NCBI GenBank assembly: GCA_002633025.1
Contig: NMRB01002761.1
Span: 26,254-90,253, forward strand
Length of the DNA stretch: 64,000 bases
Source of the DNA: Notospermus geniculatus
Taxonomy: Eukaryota > Nemertea > Pilidiophora > Heteronemertea > Lineidae
Direction of reading: 5' to 3'
In this document: piece after piece, positions 55,808-64,000 of the stretch
Layout: each line of letters begins with the position of its first letter
How positions within the stretch are numbered: the first letter of the stretch is position 1
Made by a program: the position numbers and the translations under genes
Notes under the pieces: model-generated
Told to the model about the DNA's origin: nothing
Databases searched by the model: none
Seen by the model: only the letters and a program-made list of their open reading frames with translations

Positions 55808-56136
55808 ACGACACAGAAAAATATTCATCTCCACTTGAGATAAGTGGTGTGTTGAAGCGCTTTGAAACACAAATATCTTGTATTTGAGATAATAATATCT
55901 CGAATCGAGAAAGCATATGTCTAATGACAAAGCTTGATATATTTGTGACTCTACCCGAGACAAATAGCGTGTTAAGCCTTCCGATACACAACGTATCTCG
56001 CGCTTGAGATGTCAATAATATCGAATCAAGATATTGGTCATCGCAAATAAACTGTCAGTGCGGGCCACCAGTTCGACCTGACGAGATAACAATGTTTGTA
56101 ATTTGCAAAAAAATACTACAGAAACGCTGACATAAG

Positions 56137-57248
56137 CCGTGGTTCCACCTATCCAAATCCCCGGGCGAAACACGGGTTTCTTGCGCTTACACCTATTTTT
56201 GCCGTGTCTAATAGACCCGTGTTAAAAAACCCCGTACAATGGGGCTATCCAGTATATACTTCAACCTCTTGATAATAGGGGTCTCTACTGTACTATAAGT
56301 TCTACTATCCACTTCCTGTTCAGTGAGTTTCATTGTTTATCAGTTCTTTGGGAAGTTTGACGTTGACCTCTGACCTTGACCGTGACCTATGATCATCAGG
56401 ATTATTACATAATCGAAATTGGCATCCTAAAAAACCTAAATATGGGTGTTATCAAACCTCTACTGCTACCACAGACAGAGACATTTCAAATTATCAAGTT
56501 TGACCTTGACCTGATCATCAAGGTCATTGCATAATCGAAATCGGCATGCTCAATAACCTAAGTGTGGGTGATATCATGCCTCTACCTCAACCACGGGCGG
56601 AGATATAGCAAATTATCAAGTTTGAAAATATCAAAATCTCATGATATCTCAATCACCCGGACACATGAGGCTGAGAATTTTACCACAGTCCTGTCATTGG
56701 ATAAGCAGGCATGAATTAAGGCTTGTTTCATGTTGATCAGTTGACAATGTGGCACGTTATTTCAAAAAATATCAAATTTCGTGATATCGAACGTCGATAT
56801 GGCCATGACCCAAGCATCTCAGATAAAAAATAATCAGCTCATTTGATTTCTACGGTATAAAAACCTAAGGGCAGAACTTTGTTTCTATTGCTTTGGGTGT
56901 TAACTGGTTATAGGAGCCGATTTGTGCCATGTGATGGACAAAATATCAATTCTGATATGATGATTACGTCAATGATGGAGGCATCTCAGGTAGAAAATGA
57001 TTAGATCACTTTTTCTGCCTTTTTCTGCCTGTAAGTGACGCTCCTCTGTTTGATAACTCATTTTAAAGTTTCTGAACAGTCCACTTTCCATACTCTGCCA
57101 TGTTGCAAACAGTGACACTTGGACTTATAGTACAGGAGAGCCACCTGGAGGTTTAGTTTTCCCTGGATAGCCCCATTAGATGTATTGAAAAGCCCGGGGA
57201 AGACACGGGTCTAAAAAACCCGGGGATTTTGAATAGGTGGAAGTACAG
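56137..57248. mobile_element. Family H element
   Basis: GTGGTTCCACCTATCC...CCCCGGGC at the left is matched by the inverse CCCGGGGATTTTGAATAGG...GTAC at the right; GACACGGGTCTA words pair too. A second copy lies at about 60918-61190. It is split by a family E copy. Confidence 0.6.
56239..57177 (-). repeat. Family E copy, inverted
   Basis: AATGGGGCTATCCAG and CTGGATAGCCCCATT are inverted ends, so this copy is complete. It retains the uninterrupted site GGCATGAATTAAGGCTTG that is occupied by the TTAA element in gene 1. Its orientation relative to the host gene is opposite to that of the gene 1 copy. Confidence 0.75.
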
Positions 57249-58370
57249 CTTTAGAAAGCAAACATATAAGAATATTGATAAACTATTGTTTGAAATCTGA
57301 GACACAAATTATAGGTTGTGAATGTTTCCCTTTCAGAATTATAAAGTCAATAATTGTAAGCTTACAGCGTTGGTTTTCTCTCAACCAACACCATGCAAAA
57401 GATTTTGTGCTGTGCATTGGTTTTCCCTATCAAACTGAACTCTACACAGCTTCTCGGCCTATTGGCTAAGGTTAAAGTTGAATTTTAAGAGTTGCGGTCT
57501 TTGCATTGCGAACGTTAAGCAATCAGGGCGAAATAACTCAACTATAGGGTTGATGCAACCATGCTGTTGGTTACAAACAACCCAACAGTTGGGTTAAAAG
57601 ATCCAACACTTTGGGTTGATACAAACAATCCTTAAGTTCATATCAAAATGAACGTCATCTCAACTGCACACATTTTAGTCTCCAAGATATCATCAACTCC
57701 GGTCAACACCGTCGTTTCAACTGAACACATTTCAGTCTCAAATAGAGACCACTGTTTTAACTCATATGGAGAAGGCCGTCATCTCAGCTGGCAGAATTGA
57801 CTTGAGACAGTCCTATCTCAACATGAAACATAGGTTATTCGTACTGAGATTCAAAGATCTCAACTTGAGATCCAAAAGTAACTTCTTTTACGGACAAGCG
57901 TTCAAGACATTTTTATCTCAAGTTGAGATGAATATTTTTCTGTGTGGACAGGTAAGCATGGGAGTTTTTGTAGAATATCTGGATAGTCTAAGCTCAAGTG
58001 TGTGTCACAATTGTCTGCTATTAATTATATGGTTAATGCGAGGTCATGGTTTCCATATCAATATAAACAATCTTCAGGCTATCCCTCGTTTAACAAAAAA
58101 ATGGACTTATTCCAGAGAGGGATTTATACTCTCACCCCAGGGCCATGTATAAATACCGGAATCAGCAGATCTGGCGGATTTAGCGGATTGTATCAAATTG
58201 AATAAAATTTGATAATAAATGGAAATTAATTTCGTAATATAAATTTTTCACGTGTTCTATAATGCTGCACAGGTTATAAAGGAAAGACCGCAACAGCATC
58301 GCGAACGGTAACTGGCCGAACTATTACTGCAGACCATTGTTGCCGTATTTGGATTACCGACTGTAACAGG

Positions 58371-59071
58371 TACACTACAGGCCAAAAGTTTGGGGCCACG
58401 CTTCAAAAATCCTACTCATTTCCAATAAACCCTTTCTATCTTCAAGTCCCTTCATCTCGGGCTATTGATAAAAATCTGTCTGTTTCTGGGCAGATATGCG
58501 ACTGATGCATCGTCAGGTCAAGTTTGGTTGGTTCAATGCTAGTATTTTGGGCACTGACACGATTTTCAAAAGGAAATAATTCATTTCAACTGATTTCTCA
58601 ATTGCTGTAATTGAGAAATCAATTGAAATGAATTCATTCCTTTTAAACATGTGTCAGCGCCCAAAATACTAGCAATAAACCAACCAAACTTGGCTTGAAG
58701 ATACATACAGGGCCGATTTTATAAACGATGGCTAAGATAACCATCGGGTTTCATTAACCCTTAGTTGACAAACTGTTGATTAACCGAAGTGAATTTTCGA
58801 TTTTATGAATCGTTGATAGCCAAACATTCTAAAAATAAAAATGTTTACTTTGATTAATTAGTGGTTTTCAGAACAGCCGATGGTTAAACCGAGGTTTATC
58901 TTAGCTATCGTTTAAAAAATCGACCCACAGTTGCATATCCGCCCAGAAACAGACAGATCTTATTGAATCTATATCAACAGCCCGAGGTGCAGTGACTTGA
59001 GGATAGAAAGGGTTTATTGGAAATGAGTAGGATTTTTGAGGGGTGGCCCCAAACGTTTGGCCTGTAGTGTA
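58371..59071. mobile_element. Tc1/mariner-type palindromic MITE
   Basis: TACACTACAGGCCAAAAGTT and AACGTTTGGCCTGTAGTGTA are inverted ends including the TA target. The CCAAAAGTTTGG-GGCCAC terminus is typical of Tc1 elements. Arms pair to a centre near 58608. It contains a nested element at 58709-58928. Confidence 0.8.
58709..58928. mobile_element. Nested MITE with GGGCCGATTTTATAAA ends
   Basis: CAGGGCCGATTTTATAAACG and the inverse CGTTTAAAAAATCGACCCAC... bound about 220 bp. Removing it restores the outer Tc1-type palindrome. Confidence 0.65.
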
Positions 59072-60080
59072 TTCTTGCGGTCCTTTATATCTGTGGGACA
59101 CATGAACAATTAATTAGTTTGCATTCATCATTGAATTTTATTCAATTTTATACAGAATCTGCTACATCCGCCAAATCTGCTGATTCCGCTAATTCTACAT
59201 GGCCCACCCGAAGGTGTATTTGGTGTTGCCGCGTGGGCATTGACAGAATCAGATCAGGGATTCAAAATACTACCCCCAAAGTCACTTTACTTGGAAAAGG
59301 GCTTTTCCGTGTTGAGCACAAAAACGTGGGGAGAATGCCTTGGCTTGTGTCCGTGTCATATGCGATTGGTATCAGGTGGCACCAAAGATGACTGGCCTCA
59401 TTGATGCTCGTTAGTCCCGCCCTTGTGATGCAAAAGAAGCGCAATGATCACGTGACGTTTTACTGCTGTGGAGAGGTTTTCACCGCCGTGAAACCCAGAA
59501 AATTTTTTTAGTAAAACACAGAAAGCTGGTGAACACATGATTATTAATACCGGTACTCATCCAGAGAACTTCGTCATACACTATACATGTATTATCAACC
59601 CTTTATTTCAGGATTCATTTTCTTTCTGGACATTCCGTTTCATTAGACTCAGCCCCATGTGCTCTGTCAGGTGGCCTCGGTCTCCATGCTGTAATTAGGC
59701 TTGTGGTAATCGACTCGACGCGACGCGACCACTCGATGACTCGATGGTTGCTAGGGAAGCTTCAAAATGCGCAAATCGGTCTGTGTAGGCCTCATGATGA
59801 CACTAGTAAATAAAAAAAGGGATAATGATAGTCTACCGGTAATAGAAGAAAAATTGTCATCGCCGCGTGTGAAATTGGGATAAATACAATCCGCTCACGC
59901 TTTGCTACCATTTATAAGTAAACTTCGTCGCCATCAATATTACACTCCAGTTTTAGTTTTACGGTTTTATGACTATGCGTCGAGTTTCTGCACTGGCCAC
60001 GCAGCTTACAATACGTCAAGCGGGAAAATGGGCCAAGTCAAGCCCTGTAATTATGATCAGATTTGGTCATTATGTTTCAG

Positions 60081-60462
60081 GGCTGTGGATTGCCTGGATA
60101 ATGCCACGGAAGAGGCACACGTCAATAGATCTCTGGAAGATCGCCTGGCAATCGTGCGCGAAAGTGATGCATTTATGAGCTTCTTTAATGCTGCACAGGG
60201 AAACGAGGGTCACAACGATAGAACTTCCCTTGGTGATGCATTCAGGAGATTTATGTCGTCGGATAACGATTGTTTTGGGGACTTTGCCGCTTTGTTGCCG
60301 GAGCTGGTTGACTCCAACGATGAACGTTTTCAGGCCGTCTGTAATGTCCTGCAGGAGACTCCTTTATTTGAGGACCTTCTTCGAATCGCACCAGAATTTC
60401 TTGATGAGGAGACACATAGGAGAGCCGTCAATGAAACTTTGTTTGAAGACGATTTAGACTGA
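60081..60462 (+). CDS. Gene 2, exon 2: conserved C-terminal module
   Basis: Acceptor ATGTTTCAG, then G GCT GTG, completing codon AAG with the two bases left by exon 1. Encodes 126 further residues from AVDCLDNATEEAHVNRSLED to TLFEDDLD and TGA. Conserved with gene 1 exon 2 are AVDCLDNATE, NRSLED, the NAA-GNEG core, LGDAFRR-MS, and the terminal TLFED-LD; the middle differs in length and sequence. The acidic tail and conserved ends suggest a functional module, perhaps for protein binding. I do not know its fold. The first 178 bases of the open frame upstream (59902-60080) are intron and not conserved. Confidence 0.8.
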
Positions 60463-60917
60463 GACTGATTAAGGCCTATGTCTTTCAATCAACAGGAATG
60501 ATCTTTCAACTTTGGAATCGGCGTATTTTTGGTTTTGGCCATCTGGTGACTAAGCCAAGAATTGAATCGGACCGAAACTTGGTGTTCTACTCGTTGCCAA
60601 CGGTTGCTTCTAGTCGTTTTTAGTCGCTTCCGATGTGTACGCGTGTTGGCAATGAACTTCCTGGTTTGTGGAGCACTCCTGGTCACGTGATGACTCCTGA
60701 GTGGTCCGATCGGAAGACATCGACAATTTCCGTGTAGCATTCAGTTCTACTGCTGCTTGTCGGATGTGCGCGCTCGATTGAAGACCGGATTGTGCCACTT
60801 GTTGCCGCAATGATCTGTTGTGACCGATTTGCGCGGAACGCGTACATCGATAGCGACTGTGCGTTCATTTGCTTCCCTCTCGCAAGGCCGATGTACTACG
60901 CTAGGCTTTACACCAGT
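60463..60917. other. Gene 2 3' flank
   Basis: Begins AGACTGATTAAGGCCTATGTCTTTCAATCAAC, closely matching the gene 1 3' flank for ~60 bases. No polyadenylation hexamer seen. ORFs here are not domain-like. Confidence 0.5.
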
Positions 60918-61190
60918 CTAAAAGCCCGGGTAACACACGTGTCTGAATTAGCCCCGGCGAGCTCGGTGGGTCAGATAAACACGGGGTTTTCAAACACGGG
61001 TCTCTTAGACACGGCAAGAAACCTGTACGCGCAAGAAACCTGGGCCCGTATGCATAAAAGTGGAATAGGCTTATCCCAGGTATAACCTAACGTTATAACC
61101 TTAAAGTTACACCTGGAATAAGCTTATTCCACCTTTATGCATACGGCCCGTTTTGGTGTGCTTGGGATACGTGGAAGTACAGCATATTAT
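60918..61190. mobile_element. Family H copy with nested hairpin
   Basis: AAAAGCCCGGGTAACACACG and GACACGGCAAGAAACC repeat the 56137-57248 family in inverse. It is interrupted at 61042-61150. Confidence 0.55.
61042..61150. mobile_element. 109 bp hairpin MITE
   Basis: GGGCCCGTATGCATAAAAGT and its inverse CTTTATGCATACGGCCCG, with AATAAGCTTATTCC-type inner pairing. GGGCCCGTA ends are Harbinger-like. Confidence 0.7.
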
Positions 61191-61894
61191 AATGGCCTGT
61201 CACTTGACCCGATGAAATTCAGATAGACAACCGATAGCGTGCTCACCTTCTAAACTACATTTCATGTAAAACAGCACCATTAGACGTGCAGACCAGAGAA
61301 TGGCCAATTCAAACGACAGTCATCTAAAAACATCAATTTTATGCTCTATCAGAATCCCAACAGTCATTAGGCGCAGGAAGTGTGTGCAAAATCAGTACAT
61401 GTACATGTTGTCGAAATCTGCAGGGAGATTTCTACTGTTGAACTTGTTGTAGCAATCCAGGAGAGAGGAGCAAAGCACGACTGGACTCATCGATTTCTAA
61501 CTAACATCTGATTTATTCATCTACTAAAACATGTGGCATTACATAATTACATACTGGCAATACAAACGGAAATAACATGGAGTCAGTTGATAATTCCTAA
61601 AGACAACATAATAACAAGAGCGCCTGTTCTCAGGCTGAGGTGTGAGAAGGATCTTTTGTAGGCTGAACCAGTAGGTAAACAGTTACTAAGGGGAAGTCCT
61701 ACTTGAGGCTTATGGGAAGAAAGGGCTAAAGATTAACTGTGAAGATAAAGATTAGAGATTAATTGTATGAAAGAGAAAGTTTGGCGTCCAGAGGTCTGAG
61801 AATGTTGTTCTAAGAAAAGTTAATTGTAGTGGTAATATTTGCCTAATAACCTGGAAGTTATAGAATTCTCGACACATGTAGTAGGCCTATGTTT
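61191..61894. other. No gene seen
   Basis: Only the short segment shared with 47460-47510 (61342-61390) is notable. Confidence 0.45.
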
Positions 61895-62220
61895 GGTTTT
61901 GAGGTCAGTCAGAAGAGGCGGTTTCCGTTACTGACTGCCGGTCTTGTGATCGATGATGAAATACTAGGATCATTGTATTCAAACAGTGTGCAGTGTGCAG
62001 TCCCTGTCTGGAATGGCGTCTTTCCGTATTTCCGTATTTCTGGAGGGTGTTACCCGTTGACTTAAGTATATTCACCAAGAGTGCGGCAATGAAAATAACA
62101 GGTAGGCAACGTATTCTTTATCTATCATGTCTATCCGATTTGACACAGGAGAAAGAAACAAGTGTAGGCAATTTTTAGTCGTGGTGGTGGTGGTTCAGGC
62201 GGATTCGACGACTTGCGCTG
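61895..62220 (+). repeat. Segment shared with upstream of gene 2
   Basis: Counterpart of 50280-50620, with the same ordered words. Indicates duplication of the 5' flank together with the gene. Confidence 0.75.
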
Positions 62221-62230
62221 CTAATCCAAA

Positions 62231-62456
62231 GTGTGATGACGTCATGCGTGCATGTGAGTGGAGGGCCCATTCAGTTGTGTTTTGAAAGCGGAGGCAGGGG
62301 AAGATGCTCCTGATTGGACAAGTGTGATAGTGGAGAGCGGGACGGTTGCAGTTTGGTGGGAATTCGTTCACCCTCCCGCCTGCCCCTGTCTGAGGACACG
62401 TGTTGAACATGTGTGTGGATTGTGTTGGGCTGTTATTCATTCCCCATATATATTAG
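62231..62456 (+). promoter_or_regulatory. Promoter-like block upstream of copy 3
   Basis: A perfect CRE (TGACGTCA, 62237-62244), a CCAAT-box-like GATTGG near 62311, GGGAATTC near 62360 (a partial kappa-B match) and a TATA-like ATATATATTA (62446-62455) lie in order ahead of the conserved acceptor at about 62540. These are short motifs, so the call is tentative. Confidence 0.3.
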
Positions 62457-62534
62457 ACCAACACGAACATGCACATGAACAACACACTTGGGATTGGGTG
62501 TCATCCGTGTATGTGTGATAATCACTTCGATATT

Positions 62535-62715
62535 TTTTTCCAGAGATGTATATACGTTTCTTTTTGTAATCTGGTAATCTGATCACGGCCTGATGCAAGT
62601 ACATGTACGTCAAAGATTATTGACCAAACTGCTTTGTTGGATTCATCAGGAGAAGATGTGAAGTAACCCGAAGATTGAAGAAAGGAGGCGGAGGAGGAGG
62701 AGGAGGAGGAGGACA
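62535..62715 (+). other. Conserved 5' block of copy 3 and (GGA)n run
   Basis: TTTTTTTCCAG at about 62533-62543 then GGTAATCTGATCACGGCC, as in gene 1, but the frame is interrupted by stops. A GGAGGAGGA microsatellite runs at 62686-62712. Confidence 0.45.
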
Positions 62716-63269
62716 GGGATACTCCCAACTTAGAGCTCGAAACCGTGCCGGGACAAACTCGTCCCCAGTGGGTTTACGTTCCTACAACACCACTGGAAAG
62801 GGTTGACGACTTCAGGAATACTGCGTATGTGCGATATACTAATTTTGAGGCGAATCACACCGAGGCTGGCATAGGCGCGGCATGATGTTCCCAACTAACT
62901 ATTCGTTTGAAATTGCTCTAATACTCAAATAATTTGTGTTTTGGGGGTATTATACATGTATATGGTTTTTAGGCATACGTACATGATGTTTTTCAGTCAT
63001 CGAAGAACGAAATATTGTGTGGAACAAACATTTTGGCACGCTGCCAGTGGTTGGCTAGAAATTCTGGCCAAGTCGTAGCCCTTGCCAGAGATATCCTCGG
63101 ATGAGGTAGATCTGGGTGCGAGATTGGTGCCGGGAGAGTAACGGAAAGATCCGAAGTGTTGCGAATGAGAACAGGGGACGGGGTTGGGTGTTGAACAAAC
63201 AGAGACAGGAGACGAGTATAATTCAATGAGAACAAATAGATTCTGATGAAGCTTTTAACTGAAACAGGG
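62716..63269. other. 5' flank of copy 3
   Basis: GAAGTGTTGCGAATGAG-ACAGGGGACGGGG at about 63148-63184 matches the sequence just upstream of the gene 1 start, so copies 1 and 3 share their leader. No gene. Confidence 0.55.
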
Positions 63270-64000
63270 AAATGGGATGGCATGGCGTCTGATGAACGCA
63301 GGCTTACAATAACGCAGCCTTTGCCATTCTCAATCTTACTAACTTTGGGTTGGGCGGAATTAGTGAACATGCAGTGTGGCAGTTACCAATACACTGGCTG
63401 AGACGTAATCAACGGCTGCTGATGTTTCCAGTTGGTATGGGACAGAGCTAGCAGGGGCTGATGTGAATGCTAAAAATGACAAGGAATGGTCTTATGATAT
63501 TGGCTCTGAAAGGACAAGTGACCCTGTGATACATGTATTCTGATAAAGGCTGGTGCTGATATAAAACCTAGAAACGACAAGGATGGTCGTCACTTATAAT
63601 ATCGGCTCAGAATGGACACAGTGCACCCATGCGATATTCCGATAAAAGCCGGGGCTGATGTACATGTGAATGCTGAAGACCGCAATGTTCATGATGTCGG
63701 CTGAGAACGGACACAGTGACACCTGTAAAATTCTGATGATAGTAAGAGGCGATGTAAATGCTAAAGACGACAAGGGATGGTCGGCTCTTATGATATCGGC
63801 TCAGAATGGACACAATGACACCTGTGACATTTTGCTGAAGGCCGGGGCTGATGTAAATGCAAAACAAAACACGGGTTTTTCGGCTCTTATGATATCGGCT
63901 CAGAATAGACACTGTGACACCTGCGATATTCTGATAAAGGCCGGGGCTGATGTAAATGCAAAACAAAACACGGGTTTGTCGGCTCTTATGATATCAGCTG
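63270..64000 (+). pseudogene. Copy 3: ankyrin-cGAS/Mab-21-like gene, 5' part, damaged, runs off the window
   Basis: The start region (AAATGGGATGGCATGGCGTC) and the following ~150 bp align with gene 1 (LANFGLGGISEHAVWQLP-like coding) but carry extra bases at the ATG and in the next segment. About 30 bases are missing near 63450, and several frameshifts occur in the first ankyrin units up to about 63690. From about 63697 the frame is clean to the window edge with three-plus ankyrin units (SALMISAQNGH, AGADVNAKQNTG). It resembles gene 1 in lacking the second hydrophobic segment. It is either a pseudogene or poorly sequenced; the catalytic part lies beyond the window. Confidence 0.7.

Larger units (their letters stand above)
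55811..57945. mobile_element. 2.1 kb TIR element rich in ATCTC/GAGAT
   Basis: ACACAGAAAAATATTCATCT and its inverse bound it. The outer 200-300 bp at each end is full of paired ATCTCAAnTTGAGAT words. It hosts the 56137-57248 element. No transposase found. Confidence 0.7.
55589..60080 (+). other. Gene 2 intron
   Basis: Donor GTAAGG; acceptor TATGTTTCAG ending at 60080. It holds a small MITE (55619-55807), a 2.1 kb TIR element with nested repeats, and a Tc1-type palindrome. The stretch 59190-59690 is homologous to the gene 1 intron. The rest shows no gene; 59700-59790 has GACTCGACGCGACGCGAC words. Confidence 0.75.

Noticed and set aside
59902-60080. Extension of the gene 2 exon 2 frame upstream to an ATG at 59902
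   Set aside because: The upstream part is not conserved with gene 1, and a clear acceptor at 60080 starts the conserved region in both genes.

Overview
The window reads as nuclear DNA of an animal, most likely a marine invertebrate. It has spliced genes with GTAAGT donors and polypyrimidine-CAG acceptors, large introns, no bacterial operons, and a very high load of short DNA transposons with terminal inverted repeats (TIRs). Frequent TACATGTA and TAGGCCTA words fit invertebrate deuterostomes such as echinoderms, hemichordates or cephalochordates, but I cannot name a species from sequence alone.

The clear protein-coding content is a tandem family of large ankyrin-Mab21/cGAS-like genes on the + strand. 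Gene 1 has exons at 33082-36062 and 38770-39118. Gene 2 has exons at 52803-55588 and 60081-60462. A third, damaged copy runs off the end (about 63270-64000). Each intact gene encodes an ankyrin array, then a nucleotidyltransferase/Mab-21 module that keeps the G-S, E-x-D and distal D residues expected of an active cGAS-like enzyme. A separate exon adds a conserved acidic C-terminal module that I do not recognise. In both genes the splice phases agree, and the stop codon of the long ORF lies inside the splice donor. Gene 2 has a predicted N-terminal membrane hairpin that gene 1 lacks. Homologous intron and upstream sequence shows the array arose by segmental duplication.

Bases 1-32300 hold almost no convincing genes. 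They are a mosaic of non-autonomous DNA elements: PIF/Harbinger remnants with decayed transposase pieces, TTAA-target elements, hAT-like elements with 5-6 bp target duplications, Tc1/mariner-type palindromes, a 5.4 kb foldback element with 0.9 kb arms, and a telomere-like minisatellite. Possible single exons lie at 801-1022 (+) and at 15132-15170 and 15664-15804 (-).

Bases 39119-52800, between genes 1 and 2, contain a Harbinger transposase remnant, a degenerate ~80 bp tandem array split by an ~830 bp hairpin, two elements with perfect 9 and 10 bp target duplications (Mutator-like), and an 804 bp palindrome whose two arms encode the same peptide. From 60463 to the end is the spacer to copy 3, with a promoter-like block and a segment shared with the region upstream of gene 2. 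Assembly gaps lie at 643-673 and 19176-19259, with a single undetermined base at 3424.
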